A stretch of DNA of 64,000 nt from DATBGS01 sp036557885 (GTDB taxonomy: Bacteria; Chloroflexota; Ktedonobacteria; Ktedonobacterales; DATBGS01). Both the position numbers and the translations under genes were made by a program. Location of the stretch: the NCBI GenBank assembly GCA_036557885.1, contig DATBGS010000109.1, forward strand, positions 1 to 64,000, given 5' to 3'. Numbering within the stretch: position 1 is the stretch's first letter; each line of letters starts with the position of its first letter. Of the stretch, positions 40,347-49,205 are shown in pieces. A model generated the notes under the pieces. The model had not been told where the DNA came from and did not search any database. It worked only from the letters and a program-made list of their open reading frames with translations.

Positions 40347-40498
40347 AAAGTGGTTTGGCAGTAAGAAAAACAGGCTGTGACAGCAACCCCAGACCAGCCC
40401 CGCCTCGGAGCCGAGTATGCTATCTCCCCTCCATAGGTAACGGATGTACACAACTTGATGGATTTACTCGCCCATACGGTGCCCTCCAAGAGCTATGC

Positions 40499-40504
40499 TA
40501 TAAT
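40499..40504 (+). promoter_or_regulatory. Candidate -10 box before dxr
   Basis: A perfect TATAAT lies about 75 bases before the dxr start within a 230-base gap after cdsA. No convincing -35 accompanies it. It may give dxr-rseP a separate promoter. Confidence 0.4.
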
Positions 40505-40577
40505 CTTTTATGGGTGAAGAGATGGACTGAGGCCGTTTGGAGAGGGGCGGAGAGATCAGCACACAAAAGGATTTTTT

Positions 40578-41822
40578 ATGGAGCCAGACAGACAGCCTGA
40601 GCAGGTAAAGCCAGAGGCAATCTTGCGTGAAAAGCAGCCCTTTCCGCGCAAAATCGCGGTTTTGGGCAGCACTGGCTCCATTGGTCGCCAGACGCTTGAT
40701 GTGGCGCGCAGTTTCCCCCAACATTTTCAGGTCGTGGCGCTAGCCGCCCGCAATAATGTGGCGCTGCTGGCTGAGCAGGTATGTGAGTTCCACCCGTCGG
40801 TGGTAGCTTGCACAGCTGATGAGCCTGCCGCGCGAGAGCATCTCCGGCAGTTGTTACCCCAGACGCTTCAAGGGGTGGAAGGGCTAGAGGCAGTGGCAAC
40901 CTGTGCTGAGGCTGATGTGCTGGTTGCGGCTACCTCTGGCCTGATAGGTCTGCGCCCAACGCTCGCTGCAATCAAGGCTGGGAAGACGATAGCGCTGGCA
41001 AATAAAGAAACATTGGTGATGGCCGGCCACCTGGTGATGGATGCGATAGAGGCCGCGCAGGTGGCCCTTTTGCCGGTAGATAGCGAACACAGCGCGATCT
41101 GGCAGTGCTTGCGCGGTGAATCGAGTACCGAAGTGGCGAAGTTAATTTTGACGGCTTCTGGCGGCCCGTTCAGGCGAACTCCGCTGGAGAAGCTGCGCGA
41201 GGTCACGGTCCAAGAGGCGCTGGCGCATCCAACCTGGAGGATGGGGCCAAAGATCACGATTGATTCTGCCACCTTGATGAATAAGGGCCTGGAAGTGCTG
41301 GAGGCCCACTGGTTGTTTGGCATTCCTTACGACCAGATTGAGGTAGTGGTCCACCCGCAGAGCATTGTGCATTCTATGGTTGAGTTTGTAGACGGCTCGA
41401 TCAAGATGCAAGCGAGTCTTCCCTCGATGCACCTGCCCATTCAAATTGCCCTTGGTGCCCCCTTTCGGCTCGATGGCTCCCATACTGGTCTTGTTCGCCC
41501 CTTGCATTGGCCGGAGGTGGCGAGCCTTTCCTTTGAGACGCTCGACCTGGAGCGCTTTCCTTGTTTCCGGCTGACACGCGAAGCAGCCACGCGCGGGGGC
41601 ACGTATCCTTCTGTACTGGTTGGGGCTGATGAAGAAGCGGTGGCGTTATTCCTTGCTGGTCGCTTAGGCTTCTGGCAGATTGCAGAGGTCATTGAGCAAG
41701 TGCTGGAGCGGCATACGCCAGTGGCATATCCTGATCTTGAGACAATTTTGCAAACGTGCGCCTGGGCGCAACGCACCTGTCGTGAGCTTGTGGTCGGCAC
41801 TGATCTGGGAGTAAACGCATGA
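40578..41822 (+). CDS. dxr: 1-deoxy-D-xylulose-5-phosphate reductoisomerase
   Basis: DXR converts DXP to 2-C-methyl-D-erythritol 4-phosphate with NADPH, the committed step of the MEP pathway. The 414-residue sequence has the NADPH loop GSTGSIGRQTLD (about 30-41), ANKETLVMAG, the metal-binding PVDSEHSAIWQ, SGGPFRRTP, and MNKGLEVLEAHWLF. The first 24 residues are a polar extension. Its stop overlaps the rseP start (ATGA). With ispG nearby, the MEP route to isoprenoids is supported in this organism. Confidence 0.97.
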   Translation: MEPDRQPEQVKPEAILREKQPFPRKIAVLGSTGSIGRQTLDVARSFPQHFQVVALAARNNVALLAEQVCEFHPSVVACTADEPAAREHLRQLLPQTLQGVEGLEAVATCAEADVLVAATSGLIGLRPTLAAIKAGKTIALANKETLVMAGHLVMDAIEAAQVALLPVDSEHSAIWQCLRGESSTEVAKLILTASGGPFRRTPLEKLREVTVQEALAHPTWRMGPKITIDSATLMNKGLEVLEAHWLFGIPYDQIEVVVHPQSIVHSMVEFVDGSIKMQASLPSMHLPIQIALGAPFRLDGSHTGLVRPLHWPEVASLSFETLDLERFPCFRLTREAATRGGTYPSVLVGADEEAVALFLAGRLGFWQIAEVIEQVLERHTPVAYPDLETILQTCAWAQRTCRELVVGTDLGVNA

Positions 41823-42976
41823 GTGGTTGGTATCTCTTAGCAGCAATTCCGGTGTTTGGTCTGCTGGTGTTTGTCCACGAGCTGGGGCATTTCCTCACGG
41901 CCAAATGGTCGGGTATACGTGTTGAGGAGTTTGGGTTTGGGTTCCCGCCTCGGATGATTGGGATTAAACGCGGCGAAACGATCTATTCGCTGAACTGGAT
42001 TCCGCTGGGCGGTTTTGTGCGTATGCCGGGGGAGAACGGCGAAACAACGGATGACCAGGGCGTTTTTGACCCAGGCAGCTTTGCTTCCAAGCCGGCCTGG
42101 AGACGCGCGATTGTGCTGGTTGCTGGCGTGACGATGAATCTGCTGCTCGCAGTTTTGCTCTTTGGGGTGGCTTTTGCAGCAGGGGAGAGTGGCTATAGCC
42201 CGGTGATTGAGTATGTATGCAGTGGCTCTCCGGCTGCGCAGGCAGGCATTCAGCCTGGCGATAAGATTGTACAGGTGAATGGGCAGGAGACGTTCCTGGA
42301 GAGCGATGTCGTTCAATATGTGCAGAACAGCATCGCCACAGCGGGTTCTGGGGCGCAAAGTGTGCCGGTGCAGTTGATGATCGAGCGCAACGGGACGAGG
42401 CAGGCCCTTCAGGTAGATGCCAGAACAGGCGACTTGAGCAGCACAGCTTGCACAGACACCGCTGGTACGGTCTATAAGGATGATAGCGGCCAGGCGATTA
42501 CCGGCCAGGGAGCGATGGGCATCGTCTTTGGCAACAACGGGCCGGTGGTGACGCGACATTATCCGCTCGCGCAGATTCCTGGCCTGGCGATTAAACAGGT
42601 GGGGGTGGTGATGGGGAGTTTTGTGGACCTGATTCGCAGCCTGATAGGTGGAGTTCTGCGTATTCAGGTGGCAGGGCCAGTAGGAATTGTACATATTACC
42701 GGTGAGGTCGCCAGCACAGTGCCAACGCTCGGATGGTTTCCCCTGCTGAATCTGACCGGATTACTGAGCCTGAATCTTGCAATTATCAATATCCTACCGT
42801 TCCCCGCGCTGGATGGTGGGCGGCTGGCACTGTTGGGTCTGGAGGTGGTGCGTCGGGGCAAACGCCTCAATCCACGCTATGAGGGGTTGATACATCTGGT
42901 AGGGATGGCGGTCTTACTCTTGCTGGTGGTGATCATTTCCTGGAATGATATTGGTGCCTGGATTAGCCAGCGGTAA
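41819..42976 (+). CDS. rseP: Site-2 intramembrane zinc metalloprotease (RseP/RasP type)
   Basis: An M50B protease with zinc motif HELGH at residues 20-24 in the first helix and the second motif NILPFPALDGGRL in a C-terminal helix. A PDZ domain sits between (about 130-230, SPAAQAGIQPGDKI). Family members cleave transmembrane anti-sigma factors after a first cut outside the membrane. The membrane anti-sigma factor at 9619-10305 is one conceivable substrate, although unlinked. The sequence starts in an ATGA overlap with dxr. 385 residues. Confidence 0.94.
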   Translation: MSGWYLLAAIPVFGLLVFVHELGHFLTAKWSGIRVEEFGFGFPPRMIGIKRGETIYSLNWIPLGGFVRMPGENGETTDDQGVFDPGSFASKPAWRRAIVLVAGVTMNLLLAVLLFGVAFAAGESGYSPVIEYVCSGSPAAQAGIQPGDKIVQVNGQETFLESDVVQYVQNSIATAGSGAQSVPVQLMIERNGTRQALQVDARTGDLSSTACTDTAGTVYKDDSGQAITGQGAMGIVFGNNGPVVTRHYPLAQIPGLAIKQVGVVMGSFVDLIRSLIGGVLRIQVAGPVGIVHITGEVASTVPTLGWFPLLNLTGLLSLNLAIINILPFPALDGGRLALLGLEVVRRGKRLNPRYEGLIHLVGMAVLLLLVVIISWNDIGAWISQR

Positions 42977-43070
42977 TTGGTAATCGAGCTAAACAAAGGA
43001 CAGCCCGGCGCTGGTTGCTGCTGACGCTGACACTGCCCTGGGAAGGCCGGAAATATAGGGAGCATAGTGC

Positions 43071-44279
43071 ATGCGACGAAAGACGAGACAGATTCGTGTA
43101 GGCAATGTAGCCATTGGCGGCGATGCGCCGATTGCGGTTCAATCTATGACCACGACCTATACCCGCGATGTAGAAAGCACGGTGGCGCAAATCCATCGCC
43201 TGGAAGAGGTGGGCTGCGAACTGGCGCGGGTGGCAGTTCCTGAGAAGGTGGATGCGGCGGCGCTGGGGGAGATCAAGCGGCGTATTTCTATCCCGCTGAT
43301 TGCAGATATTCATTATAACCACCATCTGGCGCTGGAGGCCATTGAGCAGGGCGTTGACTGCATTCGTATTAACCCAGGCAATCTGGTTGGCGGGCGCGAG
43401 TCTTTTACCGAGGTGCTTCGGGCGTGTAAGGCGCGCGGCATTGCCATGCGCATCGGCGTGAACTCTGGCTCCATTGATGCCCTTGATCAACGCGGCCAGC
43501 AGATGCAGCGCATTCAGGTGCGCCTGCGTGAGGATGGAGTGCTGGAGCGCAGCGACCCTGCCGAGCAGCGTCGCCAGGAGCGCGAGCATCTGGCTGAGCG
43601 CATGGTAAACAAGGCGCTGGAATATGCGGGTTGGTGTGAGCAGGAGGGCTATCAGGAGTTTAAAATCTCGCTCAAATCTTCTAATGTATTGACTGCTGTG
43701 GAGGCGTACCGGCGCATTGCGGGACGCTGTGATTATCCGCTGCATCTTGGCATAACTGAGGCGGGAACGCAGGTGACGGGGGCTGTCAAGTCGGCTGTTG
43801 GGCTGGGGTTGTTGCTGGCGGAGGGGATTGGCGATACGATTCGTGTCTCGTTGACGGCTGAACCAGAAGAAGAGATCCCTGTCGCCTATGAAATCCTGCG
43901 TTCGCTGGAACTGCGCTCACGCGGGGTGACGTTTGTGTCCTGCCCATCGTGTGGGCGGGTAGAGATAGATGTGCTCCAGGTCGCGAACGAGGTGGAGAAA
44001 CGGCTGGCGAAGGTGCAGACGCCGATTCACGTGGCGGTGATGGGCTGTGTGGTGAACGGGCCAGGGGAATCGCGCGATGCAGATGTGGGCCTGGCCGGTG
44101 GCCGAGGGCGCGGTGTGATCTTCCGCAAAGGCGAGATACTCAAGACCGTCCCAGAGAGCGAGTTTCTTGACGCGGTGTTAAAAGAGGTTGCCAGTCTCTT
44201 GCCTGAGCAAGAGGCGAGACTGGTGTATCCTGGGGATGGTCCCCTTGGTCCGGTGAGCGCCGGGCGCACGCGCAAGTAA
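43071..44279 (+). CDS. ispG: 4-hydroxy-3-methylbut-2-enyl-diphosphate synthase (IspG/GcpE)
   Basis: IspG makes HMBPP in the MEP pathway using a 4Fe-4S cluster. The 402-residue protein starts with the TIM barrel (VQSMTTTYTRDVEST, DIHYNHHLALEA, RINPGN, RIGVNSGS). The C-terminal reductase-like domain carries the cluster cysteines in SCPSCGR and MGCVVNGPGE. The electron donor would be ferredoxin or flavodoxin, neither encoded here. A strong terminator follows, closing the long operon that begins at rpsB. Confidence 0.97.
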   Translation: MRRKTRQIRVGNVAIGGDAPIAVQSMTTTYTRDVESTVAQIHRLEEVGCELARVAVPEKVDAAALGEIKRRISIPLIADIHYNHHLALEAIEQGVDCIRINPGNLVGGRESFTEVLRACKARGIAMRIGVNSGSIDALDQRGQQMQRIQVRLREDGVLERSDPAEQRRQEREHLAERMVNKALEYAGWCEQEGYQEFKISLKSSNVLTAVEAYRRIAGRCDYPLHLGITEAGTQVTGAVKSAVGLGLLLAEGIGDTIRVSLTAEPEEEIPVAYEILRSLELRSRGVTFVSCPSCGRVEIDVLQVANEVEKRLAKVQTPIHVAVMGCVVNGPGESRDADVGLAGGRGRGVIFRKGEILKTVPESEFLDAVLKEVASLLPEQEARLVYPGDGPLGPVSAGRTRK

Positions 44280-44298
44280 TGCCCCAGCCGAGGCTCAA

Positions 44299-44326
44299 GG
44301 CGACAGAGCGCATGCGCTCTGTCGCC
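44299..44326. terminator. Terminator after ispG (perfect 28-base palindrome)
   Basis: GGCGACAGAGCGCA is followed directly by its reverse complement at 44313-44326; TCATTATTTCT follows. It lies between ispG and a convergent minus-strand gene. Confidence 0.75.
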
Positions 44327-44362
44327 TCATTATTTCTCCTGGGGAATGTGCTCTTTTTGGGG

Positions 44363-44884
44363 TTACGCAGGTGCCAGAGAAAGGATTGCGGCCCGGCCCC
44401 ACAGATCAAAAACCTGCTTGATCATGGTGGGCCGACACCAGATTACCAGACACCGCTTGCTGTGGACGATGCTGCCTGCCGCTTGCTTTGGTGATGGAGG
44501 AGCAAGCGGAATGAAGATCTCCAGAAAGGCTGGGAAGTAGTCTTCTTCGGTAGGGTGCATCGGCTTGTGTTTGTTTTGTGTGGCAGCATGCTGGCTGATG
44601 AACTCCAGGTCAATCTGGTTCGCCTGGTGTAGGTCAAAGTTATGAAGTTCTTCAATCTGGGGCAGGTGCTGCCATTCAACCGCTGTGTCTGGCTGCTGAT
44701 CAAAGCTGACACTATAACGCAGGAGGCGTAGCTCGCTGGCAAACTCGTTCCAGGCCAATATGCAAAAATGCGCGGCCTGTTTTTGAAGCAGATGAGGCTC
44801 TTGCCCAGGTGGAAAGGTGTCAACGGGCGCCTCAAACCGCTCTACTCCGCTGATATACGGATCACGAATCACGCGACATCTCAT
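44363..44884 (-). CDS. Hypothetical protein coupled to the zinc-ribbon protein
   Basis: This 173-residue protein is not one I recognise. It is rich in aromatic and His residues, has no membrane segment or signal, and contains scattered Cys. Its ATG overlaps the stop of the upstream zinc-ribbon gene (ATGA at 44884-44881 on the minus strand), which argues for real translation and a shared function. The C-terminal third is more basic and hydrophobic. Confidence 0.55.
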   Translation of the reverse strand: MRCRVIRDPYISGVERFEAPVDTFPPGQEPHLLQKQAAHFCILAWNEFASELRLLRYSVSFDQQPDTAVEWQHLPQIEELHNFDLHQANQIDLEFISQHAATQNKHKPMHPTEEDYFPAFLEIFIPLAPPSPKQAAGSIVHSKRCLVIWCRPTMIKQVFDLWGRAAILSLAPA

Positions 44885-46047
44885 CCTTGCTTCGGAAAAA
44901 CGAGCGACTGTAGCATCTTCATAAAGGTAGGTTGATCATCTCGATAGCCATCGAGAGGGGCGACTTCGCGTATCTCGAAAAAGACGTTGTTGTGCAGCGT
45001 CACGAAAATGAAAATGTCCTGGCTAATCCCTGACGTTTGGGTAACGATGCCGGAACGCACTACCCAATTTTCCCCGGCAAACGTTTTCGTGTCTGGCGTG
45101 CTTATCCCTTCTTTTGCTGCCAACTGATCAGCGTATTGCTCGGCAGTTTGGTTTGCGGTGTTGGGGGCGTAGGTGACGGAGAGTTCGGCAGTATTGGTGA
45201 CATCTGCAAATCGCACCCCGCTATCAAGCTGCTTCTTGGTCCAGACATTCGGGTACTGGATGCTGAATTGATGCTGCGTGTCGTTGTAGGTCAGGTATGC
45301 CGAGGCTTCAGGGGTGCTGGGACTGGTGATAAGAAAATAGACGCCCAGTCCAACCAACACAAAGACCAGCAGCAGTGCCAGCGGGACAAATAACCCAAGG
45401 AGCATACGACGAGACTTGGGGCGCTGTCTGGAAGCAAGCGCGCCTGGAACCGGTCCTCTGGTTGATCTGGCTGATCTCTGATAGGGTCGCTCAGGCGGAG
45501 GTGGCAGATCGTCTTCAAGATGTGCGATGGGTGCCGAGCGCTGTCGCATTGGCCGACTGGTTGAAGCAAAAGAAGCGGGCTGACTCGTGGCAACTTCGTA
45601 AGGCGCGTGCGCCTGACGCGCTTCAGCATGCTCTTGAGCTTTATAAGCGGGCTGTTCACGCTCTCCTGGGAAAGGCGGTACGCTCTCTTGTGGCTCTTTT
45701 CTTGAACGGGGGCGAGAGACTGGCCCGCGCGAAGGTGGCTCCCAAACCGGCAATGGGTTGGGAATGCCTTGATCTGCCGGTTGCTCTGTGGTAAAAGCTG
45801 GGTTGCTTGAAATACGGATAGGCGTTTCTTGGGGATGCTGCTCTAACATTGAAAAAAGCTCTGGAAAGTTGCCCGCAGGGGGCGTTCCAATGCTCTGGCG
45901 CGCTTCCTGGGATGCCGCTTCGCTGGTGGAAGTGCTCGTGGTGCCTGTGGGTTGAGAAGCGGTCTGTGGCTCTAATACCATACCGCAGACGTGACAACTT
46001 TTCGCGGTTTCCTGTCGCTGTATGGCCCCGCAGCGAGTGCAGATCAT
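44881..46047 (-). CDS. Zinc-ribbon membrane protein with PsbP-like extracellular domain
   Basis: The protein starts at ATG 46047 (AGAGGAAC upstream) with a zinc ribbon of Cys3, Cys6, Cys18 and Cys21. A Pro/Gln/Ser-rich linker of about 180 residues is followed by a single membrane helix at about residues 220-245. The last 140 residues (from YLTYNDTQHQFSIQYPNVW) resemble the PsbP/MOG1 fold that is common as an extracellular module in Chloroflexota and Actinomycetota. The topology is zinc ribbon inside, PsbP-like domain outside. The function is unknown; sensing or assembly at the membrane is possible. Confidence 0.7.
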   Translation of the reverse strand: MICTRCGAIQRQETAKSCHVCGMVLEPQTASQPTGTTSTSTSEAASQEARQSIGTPPAGNFPELFSMLEQHPQETPIRISSNPAFTTEQPADQGIPNPLPVWEPPSRGPVSRPRSRKEPQESVPPFPGEREQPAYKAQEHAEARQAHAPYEVATSQPASFASTSRPMRQRSAPIAHLEDDLPPPPERPYQRSARSTRGPVPGALASRQRPKSRRMLLGLFVPLALLLVFVLVGLGVYFLITSPSTPEASAYLTYNDTQHQFSIQYPNVWTKKQLDSGVRFADVTNTAELSVTYAPNTANQTAEQYADQLAAKEGISTPDTKTFAGENWVVRSGIVTQTSGISQDIFIFVTLHNNVFFEIREVAPLDGYRDDQPTFMKMLQSLVFPKQG

Positions 46048-46212
46048 TGGCGTGTTCCTCTCTTTCTCCCTGCTCAATCTCGAGAGGGTCTGGCAAATTC
46101 TGTGCCCATCAATGGGACGAATTATCGGTGGGGCCAGTAACCAGAGCGTATCATGCGTGTTCTCCTGAGGCTGTGATCTTGTTCACACGTTGCTTTGCCA
46201 GGCAAAAGCCGA

Positions 46213-47112
46213 CTAATCCGCTCCGTGCTGGGCCAGATAGGTTCGCCACGACATAGGCTGGAAGCCAAAATCACGTTTGACGGCATCAAGATCGGTGATG
46301 TTATCAAAGTTAAAGAGGGTCAGCGCGGCGGTGGTAATCGGCGGTTTTGCCAGCATGCTTTGCATTATGGCGGCCCCCAGACGAACGAAGGGGACTGGCG
46401 CGGGCGCTTTGAGGCGTTTTTTCCCCAGGGCTTCGGCAAGCATATCCAGGATTTCGCCATAGGTGAAATAGTCCGGGCCGCCTACGATAGAGGTTTTGCC
46501 ATTGCGCTCCGGGTCACGGCTCATCTTGGTCAGGCAGGTAACGACATCTTCAACCCAGATGGGCTGGAATCTTAGCTTGCTGTTGCCGACAACGGGAACA
46601 ACCGGCGCCATACGAATCAGGTCGGCCAGTCCCTTAAAGAAGGCGGCATGTTCGCCAAATTGAATAGAAGGCTGCAAGATTGACCATTGCAGCCCGCTTT
46701 CTTTTACCGCCTGCTCAGCAAGATAGCGGCCCTGCATATAGCTACCTGGTGTATCAGGTTTGGTTCCCAGGCCGCTTACCAGCACGATCTTTTTTACACC
46801 AGCCTGTTTTGCTGCCTCAACAACATTCCTGGTCCCCTCGACATTCACCCCAAAATAGGTGGCGTTGCGGCTTTCTTTGAGGTCGGCAGTAATGAATGCG
46901 CTGTGAATCACCGTATCAACGCCTTGCAGGGCTGGCGCGAGGGAGGCAGCATTGGTGGTGTCGCCCACAGCAACTTCAATCTGATCAAGCGGAAGGAGTT
47001 GCTGCGCTTTTTCACGGCTGCGCACCAGGCAGCGCGGGTGTTCACCTTCTGTTGACAGGCGTCTGACCAGATGGCGGCCAACAAAGCCTGTTGATCCGGT
47101 TATCAAGATCAT
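46213..47112 (-). CDS. NmrA/NDUFA9-like NAD(P)-binding protein
   Basis: An atypical extended SDR of 299 residues with the nucleotide loop GSTGFVGRH near the N-terminus. The usual Tyr-x-x-x-Lys is replaced by SYMQGRYLAE, so oxidoreductase activity is uncertain. Such proteins include the complex I accessory subunit NDUFA9 and NmrA regulators. The nuoJKLMN genes lie 2 kb upstream on the same strand, compatible with a link to complex I but not proof. The start at ATG 47112 has GGAGG 5 bases upstream. Confidence 0.8.
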   Translation of the reverse strand: MILITGSTGFVGRHLVRRLSTEGEHPRCLVRSREKAQQLLPLDQIEVAVGDTTNAASLAPALQGVDTVIHSAFITADLKESRNATYFGVNVEGTRNVVEAAKQAGVKKIVLVSGLGTKPDTPGSYMQGRYLAEQAVKESGLQWSILQPSIQFGEHAAFFKGLADLIRMAPVVPVVGNSKLRFQPIWVEDVVTCLTKMSRDPERNGKTSIVGGPDYFTYGEILDMLAEALGKKRLKAPAPVPFVRLGAAIMQSMLAKPPITTAALTLFNFDNITDLDAVKRDFGFQPMSWRTYLAQHGAD

Positions 47113-47225
47113 CGTGGCCTCCAAAGAGAGGAGAAACTTCTGTCAAAACATCGCAACAACACTTTGCAAGGATTATACGGCAGCCCTGCTCTTGCTTTGC
47201 AACACACGGTGCTCGCAGAGTGCGG

Positions 47226-47588
47226 CTATTCCAATCGCCCGGAAAAGCTCCTCCAGACATGAATCAGGCCGCCCAATGTATCAATAAAGGCTATGCCGGT
47301 GCTTCGGTGTCGGCTCCCATCGCGGCCTCGCGTATAGCCAAACGTCCATTCAGCCGCCGCTTCACCGTCCCCGATGAGGATGCGATTAAACCCAAATTCG
47401 ATGGCATAGTTTTGGGCAAAGAAGGTTTGGAGAAAGGTGGCAATGTTGGCGCGGCCCCGCAGTTCGTGGGCTGGTGGTTCCGAATACAATGCCGTTTCGG
47501 TGAACAGGGATGCGGCGCCCTGGGCATCTCCCTGGCGCCAGCATTCACTGAGTTGATCGAGCAGCAACTTGATCTGGTTAGCGGACAT
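47226..47588 (-). CDS. NTF2/SnoaL-like domain protein
   Basis: From ATG 47588 the product is 120 residues with the cone-shaped NTF2-like fold pattern: an N-terminal helix (LLDQLSECWRQGDAQGAASLF), then YSEPPAHELRGRANIATFLQ and alternating strands ending in HVWRSFSG. Family members are small-molecule enzymes or binding proteins; the pocket residues here do not identify a substrate. It overlaps the 3' end of the oxidoreductase gene by 11 bases, so the two are translationally coupled. Confidence 0.75.
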   Translation of the reverse strand: MSANQIKLLLDQLSECWRQGDAQGAASLFTETALYSEPPAHELRGRANIATFLQTFFAQNYAIEFGFNRILIGDGEAAAEWTFGYTRGRDGSRHRSTGIAFIDTLGGLIHVWRSFSGRLE

Positions 47589-48816
47589 CAAACAACCCCT
47601 CACGATCTGCCTGGCTGGGAAACTCTTGACCATTTCGGATGATCTCGACGACCTTTTTGCGGCCTTTGGGCGACCCAATAAACACTGACCCAACCAGGCG
47701 ATGGCCTTTGAAGAAGAATTTGCGGTAATTCCGCTCTCCTCGCTCGCCCGTTTCAGTGCGGCTGATGGAGGTCAGTTCGGGGTTATTGATCTCCGCTGTG
47801 CCGATGACGGCGATGTTGGTATCAAAAAGCGGGCTGGTATAGGTGGGGACATCAATATATGGCTCGTGGCCTCCCGCCATGTTCACAGCAGCAATGCGCC
47901 CATGCGCCAGGGCGTTATCCCAGGTGCCCATCGTGTGATGACGCTCAATAACGGGGTCATAAAATTCGGCGATGTCTCCTGCGGCATAGACTCCAGGAAC
48001 GTTTGTCTCCATGTATTCGTTGACGATGATGCCGCTATTGCAGGCGACCGCTGTGTTTTTGACGATCCCGGTGCTCAGGGTCAGCCCCAGCCCTACGCCA
48101 ATGACATCAGCATCATAGGACTTGCCACTGGAGGTAATCACCTGTTTTGGCACGCCTTGATCAGCGACAACCTCGCGTATCTCCTCGCCATGTACGACGT
48201 CTACCCCATGCCGACGGGCGATGTCATCTACCAGCGCTGCGCCTTCGTCATCCAGTGTGGTGCGCAGCCAGCGTGGGGCGCGAATCAGCCAGGTAACATG
48301 CAGTTTACGAACGTTGAAGCCTTCGGTCATCTCGTAGCCGATGAAACTGCCGCCGGTCGTGACGGCGCTGCGCGATTCCAGCGCGCGCGCAATGATCTCT
48401 TTGGTGTCGTCCAGAGTGACGAAGTTAAATATAAAGCGAGTGTCTGCTGTGCCGGGGACACGCAGCGGGTTGGCCCGGCCCCCTGTTGCGACCAGCAGGG
48501 CGCTATAGGGTAACGTGCGCCCATCGTGCAGCGTGACCGCGCGACCCTCGGTATCAATGGCGGTGGCAGTCGCCTCGGTGAGCAGGGTGATGCCCTGCTG
48601 CTCGTGCCATTCAGTGGTGCGCATCATCACTTTTGGCTCGGTGATAACCCCTTGCAGAAAACGTGGCAGGGCCACGCGGTTGTACAGGGGATAGGGTTCA
48701 TCGGTGATGAGGGTGATACTGCACTCCGGGTCGTTTTTGCGCAGGGTATGGGCGGTAGTGGTGCCCGCAATCCCATTCCCGATAATGACATACTGTTTTC
48801 TATCTGGTGCGGCCAA
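47578..48816 (-). CDS. FAD-dependent NAD(P)-disulfide oxidoreductase family protein
   Basis: The 412-residue flavoprotein has the FAD motif IIGNGIAGTTTA at about 11-22, LLVATGGRANPL, and the second FAD contact GVYAAGDIAEF. The overall pattern is that of the ferredoxin/rubredoxin/nitrite reductase NADH-dependent subgroup, without the redox-active CxxxxC of lipoamide dehydrogenases. The NAD(P) loop is unusual: TTGGSFIGYEM instead of GGGxIGxE. It starts at TTG 48816, with AAAGGAG upstream. The acceptor is unknown. Confidence 0.83.
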   Translation of the reverse strand: MAAPDRKQYVIIGNGIAGTTTAHTLRKNDPECSITLITDEPYPLYNRVALPRFLQGVITEPKVMMRTTEWHEQQGITLLTEATATAIDTEGRAVTLHDGRTLPYSALLVATGGRANPLRVPGTADTRFIFNFVTLDDTKEIIARALESRSAVTTGGSFIGYEMTEGFNVRKLHVTWLIRAPRWLRTTLDDEGAALVDDIARRHGVDVVHGEEIREVVADQGVPKQVITSSGKSYDADVIGVGLGLTLSTGIVKNTAVACNSGIIVNEYMETNVPGVYAAGDIAEFYDPVIERHHTMGTWDNALAHGRIAAVNMAGGHEPYIDVPTYTSPLFDTNIAVIGTAEINNPELTSISRTETGERGERNYRKFFFKGHRLVGSVFIGSPKGRKKVVEIIRNGQEFPSQADREGLFDVR

Positions 48817-49205
48817 ATTAAACTCCTTTAACGCTTCTCCTCTGGCGCATAGGGAAGCTGCAAGAAATGTGCGTGCAACAAGAGCTTGCGGCCAGAAGCC
48901 TGCGGCGCTTCGCGCCCTTGTTCTTTCACACCCTTATTTCTTATACCTCACCGCTTGCTTCCTGCCTTTGTGGGCGAGGAAGCAAGGAGATAGCTCTCCT
49001 TAAACTGTAGCACATGGGCCGCTGGACTTCTACTTTTATTGATCGTTTCACGAGAGGAGCAAAGCAGCTTGAAGGACGTTGGCTCAAGAAGCCCAAAAAA
49101 GCAGCCCGCGCGGGATGTGTACGGATAGCCAACCACAAAAAGGAGGCCTGAGTATGGCTTTAGCAGCCAGAACTCAGGCCCTTTTTTGTATACAAGCACG
49201 GCTGG
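48817..49205. other. Intergenic region between nuoN and the FAD oxidoreductase
   Basis: A 389-base gap between two minus-strand genes. It contains a hairpin at 48954-48986 (CTTGCTTCCT/AGGAAGCAAG), A/T-rich sequence around 48925-48945 that may hold the oxidoreductase promoter, and the terminator of the nuo operon at 49146-49179. No gene was seen. Confidence 0.5.
49140..49188 (-). terminator. Intrinsic terminator of the nuoJKLMN operon
   Basis: GCCTGAGT (49146-49153) pairs with ACTCAGGC (49172-49179). T runs lie on both sides (CCTTTTTTG on the plus strand, CCTTTTTGTGG on the minus), so it works in either direction, including just after nuoN. Confidence 0.8.
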
